A stretch of DNA of 64,000 nt from Nostoc sp. FACHB-280 (GCF_014697615.1 NZ_JACJSD010000027.1:29590-93589); one strand, 5' to 3'; positions 1 to 9,278 are shown, counted from the stretch's first letter. Made by a program: numbers and translations. The notes: generated by a model from the letters alone, not told the origin.

Positions 1-1649
1 TGAATCAAGCGTTCGGTCACAGAATCGAGGGCGCTAGTAGCTTCATCTAATATCAAAATTTCTGGGTCACGTAACAAAGCTCGTGCGATCGCTATTCGTT
101 GGCGTTGTCCACCAGATAATCTTACGCCTCTATCTCCTAATTTGGTGTCAAAGCCTTCTGGCATTTCTTCAACAAATTCCAGAGCGTTGGCTAACCGTGC
201 AGCTTCTCGAATATCTGCGGCTGTGGCTCCTGTTGTCCCATAAGCAATATTTTGCCAAACAGAAGTATTAAAAATGAATGTATCTTGACTAACGACGGCG
301 ATTTTCTGGCGCAATGAATTGATATCAAATTTTTGGATATCAACTCCATCAATCATCACATGACCTTCTGTGGGGTCATAAAATCTGGGAATTAAATCAA
401 TTAATGTACTTTTACCTGCGCCAGTGGCTCCTACTAAGGCTGTGGTTTTGCCTTTTTCAATACTGAGTGTGACATTATTGAGTACTAAATGATTGGGATC
501 ATAACCAAAATCTACAGACACAACATCAATAGAATGTTTTAACCCAGTAAATTGAATTTTGCCATTCTGTAAATAGGTTTTATCATCAGTCCTCACCAAA
601 TCTTTAATATTGTCGGCTGCACCTGCTAATGTACTCAGATGCGCTCTCGTACCATTAATATCTTGTACAATCGGCACTACTCGAAACAACACAAAGAAAA
701 ATGTTAATAAAGATGCAACTTGTAGTGTGCCGTTGACCACAAATACGGTAAAAGCAAAAATAATCATCCCAATGAGAATTGTACTCGCAATACTTTCGGC
801 TAATGGTCTCACCATCGCCCAAATTAAGATAACTTTTTTGGAACTCTTGAGTACATTATCACTAGCCTGATAAAAACGCTGACGTTCAAAATTCTGCGTC
901 CCAAATGCCTGAACTGTGCGAATCCCGTTAATAAATTCTATAGCTGTGGAAGTAAAATGACCGTTAGCAATAGAAGTACTAAAACTACTTTCCCTCGCAC
1001 GAGAATTGAGAGTTGATAACCCGACACCAGCCAATGTAAATAGCAAAAACGATGCAATAGATAACTGCCAAGATAACAAAAACATCGAGATAAAGTAGAC
1101 AGTAGCAGTGATAGTTCTCGTCATTAAAAATGCCGTACCACTAAACCACTGCTTGATGCGTTCAATTTCTGTAGTAATTGTATTAATCAGTTCCCCAGAG
1201 CGTGTTGTGGCAAAGTAACTCAATGGCAAACTTTGTAACTGTTCAAAAATCTGCTTTCGCAGGCGATCGGCTAAATATAACTGAGTACTTTCTGTATAGA
1301 CTTGCGCTAAATAATTAAAACCTGCTCTTAACCAAGTGCTGAGTAAAATTAGCAAAGATATGCGATATAAACGATTAATTGCTGAACTATTGGCAGCTAA
1401 AATCCAAATATCAAACCACTCGACACCAGTTTGTATTGGCTTTGCATTGGGTTCAGTTAAATTTTGCAAGAATGATAGCAAAAAACCAATACTAAAACCT
1501 TCAAATGTTGCTGCTAAAAAAGAAAATACTAAAGCAAATATAGCAACTTTGCGGAAATGTTTAAATTCTCGCAATATTAAATAGTTTTTTTGCCAAAATG
1601 TAGTAGCTTTAAATAAATCATTTAATTGTTTGGTTAGTTTAACAAGCAT
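1..1649 (-). CDS. hepA: HepA-like ABC exporter, ATPase/permease fusion (3' end cut by window)
   Basis: Type-I ABC exporter half-transporter; the reading frame enters from an ATG at 1649 and runs off the window edge after about 549 codons. An N-terminal six-helix membrane domain occupies roughly residues 30-330. The nucleotide-binding domain follows, with Walker A GATGAGKST at residues 407-415, the signature LSGGQRQR near residue 510 and Walker B ILILDEATSALD near 535. Only about the last 50 residues, including the H-loop, should be missing. Known HepA of Anabaena is needed for deposition of the heterocyst envelope polysaccharide, and is encoded next to hepC as here. The assignment rests on the family and on that gene order, so export of envelope polysaccharide is inferred. 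Another polysaccharide or lipid exporter of the same family cannot be excluded from sequence alone. Confidence 0.8.
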   Translation of the reverse strand, partial: MLVKLTKQLNDLFKATTFWQKNYLILREFKHFRKVAIFALVFSFLAATFEGFSIGFLLSFLQNLTEPNAKPIQTGVEWFDIWILAANSSAINRLYRISLLILLSTWLRAGFNYLAQVYTESTQLYLADRLRKQIFEQLQSLPLSYFATTRSGELINTITTEIERIKQWFSGTAFLMTRTITATVYFISMFLLSWQLSIASFLLFTLAGVGLSTLNSRARESSFSTSIANGHFTSTAIEFINGIRTVQAFGTQNFERQRFYQASDNVLKSSKKVILIWAMVRPLAESIASTILIGMIIFAFTVFVVNGTLQVASLLTFFFVLFRVVPIVQDINGTRAHLSTLAGAADNIKDLVRTDDKTYLQNGKIQFTGLKHSIDVVSVDFGYDPNHLVLNNVTLSIEKGKTTALVGATGAGKSTLIDLIPRFYDPTEGHVMIDGVDIQKFDINSLRQKIAVVSQDTFIFNTSVWQNIAYGTTGATAADIREAARLANALEFVEEMPEGFDTKLGDRGVRLSGGQRQRIAIARALLRDPEILILDEATSALDSVTERLI

Positions 1650-1839
1650 GAGTTTGCGAATAAATATTTTCTAATTCCTAAAGGTTGCTACAGATGCTCT
1701 ATGATATTTAGCTCTAGGCTAAGTGCGGCAAGTGATGTTATCAATTACCGCACTGTTTGTACAGGTTTTTAGCTAGATAGAGAAGACAGCAATTAATAAT
1801 TAGTAATTATGAATTATTAATTATTAAGTTTTACCCTGC

Positions 1840-2613
1840 CTACACTGACCAAGATTTTGTCATCACAGGTAATTGATTTAGGGAAATTTGTGCTTCTGAA
1901 CTGAATCTTATTGCTGTTGCTAAATTCCAATAACGAGACCCAATAAAACCCATATCACCCCGCAGTACATTGAATAACTGTGGTAAGTTTTCCAGACCAG
2001 ATTTACGCATCCAACGCATTAAGGGTGTAAGGTTAAGTTTGCCTGTAGTGGAAAACTTAATAGCTTGGAAAAGTCTACCCCGTTCTCCTACATACCACTC
2101 GGTAGAAAATAGAGAGTCAGGTGAGGTAATTTGCAACAATATTACTAATCCCAACATGGCTGGACTTAGTAATAGCAGCAGAAATAAAGCTGCTATCCAA
2201 TCAATGAGTCGCAGGAACCATCCCCAAGGTTTACTATTTTGTTTAAACAGTAAATTTTCTGAAGATCCGTAAAGAAACATTGGCTTATGAGCTTCTTTAC
2301 AAGCATTCGCCCAAAACTTTATCCAAGTCTCACCAATTTGAGGGTCTACGCTCACCAAATTCACAGGGGAATGTTTTAAGCAATCAATTAATAATTGCTG
2401 GTTTTCTAAAGCTGGTAAATATGGCTGTTGGAATTTACCGGGAGATTTCACTAACAATTGACCCCGCCGCCATTGTAGTGTGCAGTATGGGGTAGCTTCG
2501 GTTGCAGGTTGTGGAGTTACACTATAAACAGTCTGTGGAGTACGAACTAATGAGCTAGTCATGTGTCTTTGGATTAGTAAGATAGTAAGTTGCTGATCTT
2601 GAAGGCGATTCAT
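1840..2613 (-). CDS. hepC: HepC-like bacterial sugar transferase (undecaprenyl-phosphate sugar-1-P transferase family)
   Basis: 257-residue protein with a variable N-terminal half, one hydrophobic segment near residues 137-160 (IDWIAALFLLLLLSPAMLG) and a C-terminal PF02397-type catalytic region: KFSTTGK, then RKSGLENLPQLFNVLRGDMG. This family starts repeat-unit synthesis by moving a sugar-1-phosphate onto a polyprenyl-phosphate at the inner membrane. HepC of Anabaena, encoded next to hepA, belongs to this family and is required for the heterocyst envelope polysaccharide layer. One oddity: the usual VGPRP block after the GDM motif reads FIGSRYW here, so the conserved Pro residues are absent. 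The gene is followed by the HepA-like gene after 190 bp and preceded by a 749-bp non-coding stretch, so it may have its own promoter. Confidence 0.75.
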   Translation of the reverse strand: MNRLQDQQLTILLIQRHMTSSLVRTPQTVYSVTPQPATEATPYCTLQWRRGQLLVKSPGKFQQPYLPALENQQLLIDCLKHSPVNLVSVDPQIGETWIKFWANACKEAHKPMFLYGSSENLLFKQNSKPWGWFLRLIDWIAALFLLLLLSPAMLGLVILLQITSPDSLFSTEWYVGERGRLFQAIKFSTTGKLNLTPLMRWMRKSGLENLPQLFNVLRGDMGFIGSRYWNLATAIRFSSEAQISLNQLPVMTKSWSV

Positions 2614-3362
2614 GCCAAAGACTTTGATCTGAATCTTGTCTTGCTCTAAAAATTAGTAGATGACTGATGAGTAAAAATTCAGTATCCAGGAGTCAAAATT
2701 TAGAAGTAATTCAGTATGATGGCTAAATTTGATGGGAGCAAACTTGTTGTTGATGCTGATGAATATCCTGAATAGTGGATTTTGACTTCTGAAGGAATAA
2801 TTAGGTAGATATAGCAATCCTAAATGATTTATAAACTTCTCTCTCCCTTGTCTAACCTGTCTTCTTGTCTCTGTTGTTCACATATCAAACAGGACTGATA
2901 TCACAATCAATATTTAGGGAAAGCTTGCAGGTAAAATTGGTATTTTTGAGTACAAGAAATATTGGATAGATGTAGAGATAAATCATCCAATATTTCTTGA
3001 CGTTATGGGTGAGAACTGTGTTGAGTTTTGTCTACCTTTTTTGTTGATTGTCTAAGTTGAGAAAAACTAGTCCACTGTTGTCTTTTAGCTGCTGGGAAGG
3101 GGCTTTAATCTCTAGGATATAAGAGTCTGTAGAATTGACTATATACGGAAGTCGATTCTTTATTTAGTCTTTAAAATCAAGAGACTTAATCATCATAATT
3201 GTAAAGTTGAGATAAATATACTGATTTTTAACTAAGTAAATAGGATTTGATTTTGACAACAAAAATGATAAATCAAGACATTTTTTAATAAAGATAAAAA
3301 AATATGTGCGATCGCATCCACCAAAAGAGCGATCGCACATATCTATAAACTTCCAAGTTGTA
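2614..3362. other. 749-bp intergenic region upstream of hepC with a 15-bp inverted repeat
   Basis: I see no convincing gene here. The region holds a terminator-like HIP1 hairpin at its high-coordinate end (3296-3342, listed separately). It also has a perfect 15-bp inverted repeat, CAAGAAATATTGGAT at 2953-2967 and its complement at 2985-2999 with a 17-nt loop, and two degenerate copies of the dispersed CAGGAGTCA repeat near 2690 and 2775. A promoter for hepC and hepA must lie here if the upstream terminator works, but I could not pick convincing -35/-10 or NtcA boxes by eye. Confidence 0.6.
3296..3342 (-). terminator. Intrinsic terminator built from two HIP1 sites
   Basis: A perfect 14-bp inverted repeat, ATATGTGCGATCGC at 3302-3315 and its complement at 3329-3342 with a 13-nt loop, lies 20 bp past the stop of the Wzc-like gene. 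Read on the minus strand, the stem is followed directly by seven T residues and more T-rich sequence. This is the textbook layout of a Rho-independent terminator. Each arm contains a complete HIP1 octamer. Confidence 0.75.
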
Positions 3363-5591
3363 CTATTTTTCTACCGCTTGTTTCAAAGCCAAACGGTATT
3401 CCTTGGGATACTGGACAAAACTGCTATCTGAGCTAGAAACGCCATTAGCGACAACTCCAATTAGATTTAACTTGCTCAACATTCCGGTAGCTTGAGCAAG
3501 TTGGTTACGAGTCACCACACCCATACTAGCCACTAACACCACACTCCGACAGGACGATGCTGTTAACATTGCATCTACCAAACCCAATACAGGCGGCGCA
3601 TCTATCAGCACCAAATCATAATTCTCTTCAAAGGTTCTCATCAATTGCATCATTCGCGGAGAACTCAACAAATGGGCGGGATCAGTCGGTTTCGGCCCAG
3701 CCGTCAAAATATCAATATAAGCTGAACCTAAAGATTGAATGCCAATCTGATTCGGTAAAGTAATCTCGCTACCCAGTAAAGTCGAAAGTCCTTGCTCGTT
3801 AGGCAGATTTAGCTGTTCGTGCAGACTGGGATTGCGTAAGTTCGCATCAATCAATAGCACTCGTTTGTGTAAGCGAGCCGCACTCATCGCCAAACCCAAA
3901 GCCATACCAGATTTAGCTTCATCAGGTAAAGCCGAAGTAATCATCAAAGACTTCAAACTAGATACAGTATTGAGCAGTTCAATGTTTTTGTAAATTAAGT
4001 CCAGAGATTCCCAACGTGGAGGCGACTGTAACACCTGAATTGTCCAAGGTGCAGGAGTTTCTGGCTTCCCAAAGGGTAACTTGATAATTGAATCTCTGGC
4101 TTTGGCGGGTGGTAATTTTGGCGTTGTTCCCAACAAAGGTAAAGCAACTTGCTTTTCTAACTCAGCCGTTGTGTGTACCGCATCATCAGAAGCCTCGCGT
4201 AAGAAAGCTGCAATTCCGCCCAACATTAACCCCACCACAGCACCTAACAAGACGTTTTGTTGCAAGTTGGGGCCTAACTGCACACCAACATGGGGTTCTT
4301 CCACAACTTCCCAATTAAATCCACCTTTGGCTAATTCTTGGCGCAATTGTTGTTCTGCTCTTAACAACTGCTCAAATCTTTCGCGGCTAAATTGCAACTG
4401 TGGTTGGATGCGATTGTAATAAGCCAACAAAGGTGGGAAGCGTTTGATTTCAAAACGTAATTGAGTTTCTTTTTGTGCCAAAGTTTGGTCACGGGCGCTC
4501 AATGCAACTATTGTTGTCTGAGTTTCTACTAATTCACTTGCCAAGCTCAAATCAATTTGGCCAAACTGTCCTTGTTCTAACAACGAGTCTCTAGAACCAA
4601 CTACACCAGATGATCTTCCGCCTAGAGTTCTGCCTACTTCTTGTTCTAATAATGCTTTTTGGCTACTTAATTGCTCTTGTAGCTTCTGCACATTGGGAGT
4701 TTCATCTGTAAAGCGTAAACGTTCTTGAGCTAAAGCTAATTCTGTTCTTTGAATTTCGTTGAGTAAGCCTTGGTAACGTGTAGATTGGCTCAACCGGGAA
4801 GCAACGAGGGCATTTTGGGGAGAACGGTTCAATTGTTCTTCTAAAGATTTCTGTCGTGCTATAGCCTCTTGATATTGAGCGCGAGTTGTACGACGTTCTT
4901 GCTCAACATTATTCAGTGCATCTTCCAAAGCTTTGGCTTGAGCTACCGGGTCGATTAAATTCTGGTTACGACGGAATCTTTGGAGGTTAGACTCAGCTGC
5001 ATTGACTTCTTCACTAGCCTTACTCAACTGTTCTCGAATAACTTGTAGACCTTTTTGCAGCCGAGAATCTTGTTGTTGTTTGTTGTATTCCACATAAACT
5101 TCCCGAACAGCAGTCAAAACCTTTTGAGTTTTGATGGGGTCTCTGTCGGTGTAGTCTACTTGGAAAATTTTGGTGGCGATATTATCTTCTTTGGTTTTGA
5201 GTTGGTTTAAAGCTAAAGCACCTTTAATATCACCTACAGTGATGTCTGGGTATTCTTTACGCAGTTTATCCACTGCCTTTTGAATTAGCCCTGAACTCTG
5301 CATGAGATTTAGCTGAGTGCCTGTATCTATTTCTACATTTGATTCAGTAAACTGATTTTCGACTCCACCTGCTTCTCGTTTACCTTGATAGTTAGGTTCT
5401 ACTAACAGTTGCATTGAGCTTTTGTAAGTAGGTTTAGTCTTAGCAGTAATAATTGCTGCCATCGCAATTGAAGCCACAAATACTGCGACAAACCAAGGAA
5501 ACCTGCGAATAAAAACTGCTAATATTTGTCCATAACCCGGCTCTGTATCAGTAATTGTATTTACACTGGGATTAAGACTAGTTTGAACCAC
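3363..5591 (-). CDS. Wzz/Wzc-type polysaccharide co-polymerase with C-terminal BY-kinase-like domain
   Basis: 742-residue inner-membrane protein of the GumC/Wzc type, which controls chain length and export of polysaccharide. The first membrane helix is near residues 33-50, followed by a long coiled-coil periplasmic part (about 170-420), a second helix near 447-468, and a cytoplasmic CpsD/BY-kinase fold. Walker A' (LLIDANLRNP, about 577-586) and Walker B (LVLIDAPPV, about 660) are recognisable. The Walker A position reads SALPDEAKSG with Ala where the Gly before Lys is expected. The tail has few tyrosines (QYPKEY) and not the usual Tyr cluster, so kinase activity may be weak or lost. The start is GTG at 5591, with AAGGA a few bases upstream. 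It lies between a GT4 glycosyltransferase and hepC, which fits a role in envelope polysaccharide assembly. Confidence 0.85.
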   Translation of the reverse strand: MVQTSLNPSVNTITDTEPGYGQILAVFIRRFPWFVAVFVASIAMAAIITAKTKPTYKSSMQLLVEPNYQGKREAGGVENQFTESNVEIDTGTQLNLMQSSGLIQKAVDKLRKEYPDITVGDIKGALALNQLKTKEDNIATKIFQVDYTDRDPIKTQKVLTAVREVYVEYNKQQQDSRLQKGLQVIREQLSKASEEVNAAESNLQRFRRNQNLIDPVAQAKALEDALNNVEQERRTTRAQYQEAIARQKSLEEQLNRSPQNALVASRLSQSTRYQGLLNEIQRTELALAQERLRFTDETPNVQKLQEQLSSQKALLEQEVGRTLGGRSSGVVGSRDSLLEQGQFGQIDLSLASELVETQTTIVALSARDQTLAQKETQLRFEIKRFPPLLAYYNRIQPQLQFSRERFEQLLRAEQQLRQELAKGGFNWEVVEEPHVGVQLGPNLQQNVLLGAVVGLMLGGIAAFLREASDDAVHTTAELEKQVALPLLGTTPKLPPAKARDSIIKLPFGKPETPAPWTIQVLQSPPRWESLDLIYKNIELLNTVSSLKSLMITSALPDEAKSGMALGLAMSAARLHKRVLLIDANLRNPSLHEQLNLPNEQGLSTLLGSEITLPNQIGIQSLGSAYIDILTAGPKPTDPAHLLSSPRMMQLMRTFEENYDLVLIDAPPVLGLVDAMLTASSCRSVVLVASMGVVTRNQLAQATGMLSKLNLIGVVANGVSSSDSSFVQYPKEYRLALKQAVEK

Positions 5592-5648
5592 TTTTATTAT
5601 CCTTCTCTGCGAGACGCTACACGAACAACTAACAAGCCAGATGAATAA

Positions 5649-6737
5649 TTAATGAGTTATACAAGTTTGATCAATAAGTTGCTCAACCTTCCTAAAAAAT
5701 ACTGGTTCTGAGAAATTGTTCACTGCATGATTACGAATATTTTCATAATTCCAAGTGATGCGTCCGGACTCTAGTAATGCAGCTTGTAGAGAGTCTGGTG
5801 ATTGTCGTTTAAAAAAGACTCCAGTTTCGCCGTGAATTTGGGTATCTAAAACCCCACCAGCGCCATAAGCAATTACTGGTGTACCACTAGCATTAGCTTC
5901 TACAGGAACTAATCCATAATCTTCTAAAGCAGCAACAATCACTGATTTAGCTTTTGCAAACAAATCTTTACGTTGGCGATCGCTAACATGACCTAAAAAT
6001 TCGATATTATTTAATGCCTTGGCTTTGAGGCGTGCTTGTTCTGGGCCGTCACCTGAGATTAATAATCGCCACCCCAACCAATTAAAAGCTTCGACGATTA
6101 TATCTAGCCGCTTATAACTGATCATCCGTGCAGATGCTAAATAATAATCTTCTTTGGTATCAGAATAAACAAACTTACTGGTATCAATTGGATAGTTAAC
6201 TACAATTGCGGGTTTACCATAAATCTGTTGAATTCTTTTGGCCACAACGCTGGAATTAGCAATATATAAGTCAGGTTCCTGGGCATATTTCAGGTCTACT
6301 TGCCGCATCAATTGGAAAATTCTTTCAATTAATGGCGCAAAATATCGATAATCTCCATACTCGCGCAAATATGTTTCTGTATCCCACAAAAAACGGGTGA
6401 CATTATGACAAAAACAAACATGATGAGCATCCGGTCTTTTGCGTACAGCTTTAGCAAAACTGGTGCTACTGCTAATAATTAAATCGTAGTCTTGCAAATC
6501 TAAAGCCCGAAAAGCAGGAAAGTAAAATGGTGCCATCATTCTAAAATATTTAGCTGCACCCGGAATTTTTTGTAAAAAAGTTGTATTGACTATCCGCTCA
6601 CCTAAATCAATGGTTTTTTGTGGGTCATACAAAGAAGTAAAAACATCGGCTGTGGGGTAGCGCCTACATAATAATTCAAATACGCGCTCTGCCCCTCCAC
6701 GTTGCGTTAAATAATCATGGACAAGAGCAATTTTCAT
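5649..6737 (-). CDS. GT4-family glycosyltransferase
   Basis: 362-residue GT-B glycosyltransferase. The N-terminus MKIALVHDYLTQRGGAERVF is typical of retaining GT4 enzymes. The nucleotide-sugar-binding half carries ISGDGPEQARLKAKA, FLGHVSDRQRKDLFAKAK and the ALEDYGLVPVEANASGTPVIAYGAGG region with the E-x7-E pair. Enzymes of this family add a sugar from a nucleotide donor to the growing lipid-linked oligosaccharide on the cytoplasmic face. The gene lies 57 bp before the Wzc-like gene on the same strand, so the two are probably co-transcribed. Donor and acceptor cannot be told from sequence. Confidence 0.88.
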   Translation of the reverse strand: MKIALVHDYLTQRGGAERVFELLCRRYPTADVFTSLYDPQKTIDLGERIVNTTFLQKIPGAAKYFRMMAPFYFPAFRALDLQDYDLIISSSTSFAKAVRKRPDAHHVCFCHNVTRFLWDTETYLREYGDYRYFAPLIERIFQLMRQVDLKYAQEPDLYIANSSVVAKRIQQIYGKPAIVVNYPIDTSKFVYSDTKEDYYLASARMISYKRLDIIVEAFNWLGWRLLISGDGPEQARLKAKALNNIEFLGHVSDRQRKDLFAKAKSVIVAALEDYGLVPVEANASGTPVIAYGAGGVLDTQIHGETGVFFKRQSPDSLQAALLESGRITWNYENIRNHAVNNFSEPVFFRKVEQLIDQTCITH

Positions 6738-6992
6738 AAATTTTATTCAACCTGCTACCAAATTCGACGAGACAATTATTTTAGTCAATACTGCTAAAAG
6801 TTTAGTGTTTAGCACTATAAGATTTCATAACTAATTGGTTGGTTTAATAGAATACTTTTTAGCAATATTTATCTGTCTTTGTTAGTTGTTTAAATTATTT
6901 ATAATATTTACTTCTGATCAAAAATCATGATTCAGTAAAAATATTTCTTTGGATATAGAATAAAAATATCATTTTAAAAATTGCTAGACTCA

Positions 6993-7023
6993 GATCCCCG
7001 ACTTCTTTAAGAAGTCGGGGATC
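6993..7023. repeat. Covarying palindrome family, copy A
   Basis: Perfect hairpin of two 15-nt arms (GATCCCCGACTTCTT and its complement) around a single T, in the 617-bp gap between the SAF oxidoreductase and the GT4 gene. Relatives lie at 14321-14353, 18118-18150, 42496-42528 and 48508-48540. No gene is visible in the rest of the gap; it also holds the two elements listed next. Confidence 0.85.
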
Positions 7024-7155
7024 TGGTTGTTCACGAATGATTAAATTGAATGTCAAAACTCAGGAGTCAGAATTAGATAAAGCCAAATCTTACACCACAT
7101 TGAATAATGATTGTGAGAGGGTTTTTTAAAAGTACTCTTATTGGTAACAAAACAT

Positions 7156-7240
7156 TTTAGATCCCCCTAAATCCCCCTTTTTAAGGGGGACTTTGATTTA
7201 TTTCCCCCCTTTTTAAGGGGGGTTAGGGGGGATCTAAAAG
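7156..7240. repeat. Nested palindromic MITE-like element
   Basis: An 85-bp element with termini TTTTAGATCCCCCTAA and the near-complement TTAGGGGGGATCTAAAA. It contains two inner hairpins, each of the form CCCCC-TTTTTAA-GGGGG. A partial copy of the same sequence (CCCCCTAAATCCCCC with its TTTTTAAGGGGG partner) occurs at 15502-15534. There is no coding capacity. Structure and repetition suggest a non-autonomous mobile element or a repeated RNA hairpin. Confidence 0.75.
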
Positions 7241-7295
7241 TGCGAATAATTACAACCAACCACTTGTCAAACATCCTCTGAGAAATAGATTTATT

Positions 7296-7323
7296 GTAGA
7301 GACGTTGTATACAACGTCTCTAC
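7296..7323. repeat. Perfect 28-bp palindrome
   Basis: Two 14-nt arms, GTAGAGACGTTGTA and its complement, with no spacer. It sits 32 bp past the stop of the SAF-domain oxidoreductase. It could act as a 3'-end hairpin, although no T-run follows on the minus strand. Confidence 0.8.
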
Positions 7324-7354
7324 TCACTTCTACAATCCAAAATCCAAAATGGGA

Positions 7355-8668
7355 TTACCCAACAGCTACGAGAACTTTTTCAGAAGCAAAATAAGCATTT
7401 TGTTCTGCGCGTAATTGGTCACAAAGTCTACCTTCAGGTAGCTCTACATCATCATAGGTCAGCACTTGATCGCGGGGAATATCTCGTTTTAAGCGACAGC
7501 CTTCAGCTAGACCCATTGGTAGGAGTTTTTGTGCTTGAACAACGGGTGAATTTTCACATTGACCGTAGGTCATATAGTAACCAATGCCATCGAGAGTTTC
7601 GCCAGCTTTCAAATCGATTTTGGCGGTTGTGACTACATCTACCATTGGTTTATTAATTGGAGCCATGACTGCATCGTTGAATAAGACAGCACGAGCCACT
7701 GATAAGGGAACTTCAAAATGACAGAGGTGATAAGGAGTATAGAAGCTATAGAGAGGCCCTTCACCTAATTTGTAGAGGTTGAGGTAGTGGCGTTGTTTGG
7801 GGTCGTCGTGGGTAGCGAAAACAAATACACCGGGGCCGGGTTTAGCACCAACTACATAATCAACGATACCGCCTAATTCTTTGAGTTGGTCAATGTCGTA
7901 CATATTAGTCATTTCATCAACATGACCTGTGAAGTCATAGCCCAGCATTCCTCGTTTGGCGACTTGCATCCCGGTTGCATTAGCAACGATCGCCTGCTCA
8001 AAGGAAATTTTGCTACCATCAGCAAAGCTTGTTACCATGTGGGCTTTTTGTCCCCAACGTTTAGCAAAGCCTTCTTGGGTGGTGGGGTTGCGATAGGGGT
8101 CTTGCAAGCCTTTGATGTTACCGCACAGTAATGGTGTCAAACCAATGCTCTGCACAAAGCGGTACAGATTCATTTCTACCCCTGGTTGGTCGCCATCGCA
8201 AGCACTGAGGATAACGCCTGCTTTGTCGGCGTAAACTTTCAGGATGGGGCCGACAGTACCATCGAGTTCAGCATTCATCATAATGACATGCTTGCGATGG
8301 GCGATCGCTTCCATGACGATATGAGCGCCAAATTCGACTGCGCCAGTCACTTCAATAATTGCTTCAATGCTTTCGGCTTGACAGATGATTTTAGCATCGT
8401 CGGTGATTGCATATTTGCCAGTGGCGATCGCATCTTCTAAATCGCTGACAGTGTTCACCACTTGCACATCTGCAATACCAGCTTCTGTATAAGCTCTTTT
8501 AGCTCCATCAATACTCCGGTTGAAGATAGCAACTAACTCCATTCCGGGAACTGAATTAATAATTTGATTAGCAATTCCTCGCCCCATAAAGCCAGCGCCA
8601 ATCATTCCCACTTTGATGGGATTACCAGCAGCAGCACGAGCTTTTAAAGCATTATCAATAATAATCAT
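7355..8668 (-). CDS. SAF-domain NAD(P)-dependent oxidoreductase (homoserine-dehydrogenase-like)
   Basis: 437-residue protein with an N-terminal Rossmann fold (VGMIGAGFMGRGIANQII, about residues 19-36), a middle homoserine-dehydrogenase-like part and a C-terminal SAF domain (about 350-425). It is distant from true homoserine dehydrogenase and is found in polysaccharide and antibiotic sugar clusters. There it is thought to act on a sugar or nucleotide-sugar carbonyl, but no reaction is established for this subgroup that I can name. It follows the RmlC-like epimerase by 40 bp on the same strand, suggesting one operon. The likely role is a redox step in making an unusual sugar of the envelope polysaccharide; that step is inference. 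Confidence 0.75.
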   Translation of the reverse strand: MIIIDNALKARAAAGNPIKVGMIGAGFMGRGIANQIINSVPGMELVAIFNRSIDGAKRAYTEAGIADVQVVNTVSDLEDAIATGKYAITDDAKIICQAESIEAIIEVTGAVEFGAHIVMEAIAHRKHVIMMNAELDGTVGPILKVYADKAGVILSACDGDQPGVEMNLYRFVQSIGLTPLLCGNIKGLQDPYRNPTTQEGFAKRWGQKAHMVTSFADGSKISFEQAIVANATGMQVAKRGMLGYDFTGHVDEMTNMYDIDQLKELGGIVDYVVGAKPGPGVFVFATHDDPKQRHYLNLYKLGEGPLYSFYTPYHLCHFEVPLSVARAVLFNDAVMAPINKPMVDVVTTAKIDLKAGETLDGIGYYMTYGQCENSPVVQAQKLLPMGLAEGCRLKRDIPRDQVLTYDDVELPEGRLCDQLRAEQNAYFASEKVLVAVG

Positions 8669-8708
8669 GAAATTCCTCTTTGAATATCGCTAAATTATTT
8701 TTGGTTAC

Positions 8709-9278
8709 TTATACACTTGCCGAAACAGCTTCAGCTTCTCCGACACGCATCATACTCAACAATGGCCAAGTCAAATCTTTCTCAGAAATTTCTGTAACTT
8801 CTACAGGCCATTCAATGTTGAAAAATGGGTCATTATAGCGCAAGCCTCTCTCATATCCTGGTGTATAAAACTCACCAACTTGATAGATAACTTCTGCATC
8901 ATCTGTCAATGCTTGATAACCGTGAGCAAACATTTCAGGAACATATAAAGCCCGACGATTTTCGGCGGTTAATTCCACACCAATGTGCTGTAGAAATGTT
9001 GGTGAATTAGGACGCATATCAATAATTACGTCGTAAATTGCCCCTTTAGTACAGCGCACTAATTTGGTTTCGGCTGCGGGGTGGAGTTGATAGTGCATTC
9101 CCCGTAGAGTGCCTTTTTTATAGTTATAAGATAAATTACATTGAGAAACCATTGGTTTTAAGCCGTGGGCTTCAAATTCTTGAGCGCAAAAATATCTAGC
9201 AAAAAAACCACGATGATCATTTCTTTCTTCTAAGTCAATAATGTAAGCATCTTGCAGACTTGTAGCTGTAAAAATCAT
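8709..9278 (-). CDS. dTDP-4-dehydrorhamnose 3,5-epimerase-family protein
   Basis: 189-residue cupin of the RmlC/RfbC family, close to the normal 180-190 residues. Recognisable motifs are DHRGFFARYF near residue 21, the active-site RGMHYQ near residue 58, FAHGYQALTD near residue 118 with the expected Tyr region after it, and YNDPFFNIEWP near the C-terminus. The family epimerises 4-keto-6-deoxy nucleotide sugars at C3 and C5. No dTDP-sugar genes (rmlA, B, D) are in the window, and the only nucleotidyltransferase here is a CDP-glucose synthase. The substrate may therefore be a CDP-linked keto sugar, which is inference. Confidence 0.88.
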   Translation of the reverse strand: MIFTATSLQDAYIIDLEERNDHRGFFARYFCAQEFEAHGLKPMVSQCNLSYNYKKGTLRGMHYQLHPAAETKLVRCTKGAIYDVIIDMRPNSPTFLQHIGVELTAENRRALYVPEMFAHGYQALTDDAEVIYQVGEFYTPGYERGLRYNDPFFNIEWPVEVTEISEKDLTWPLLSMMRVGEAEAVSASV

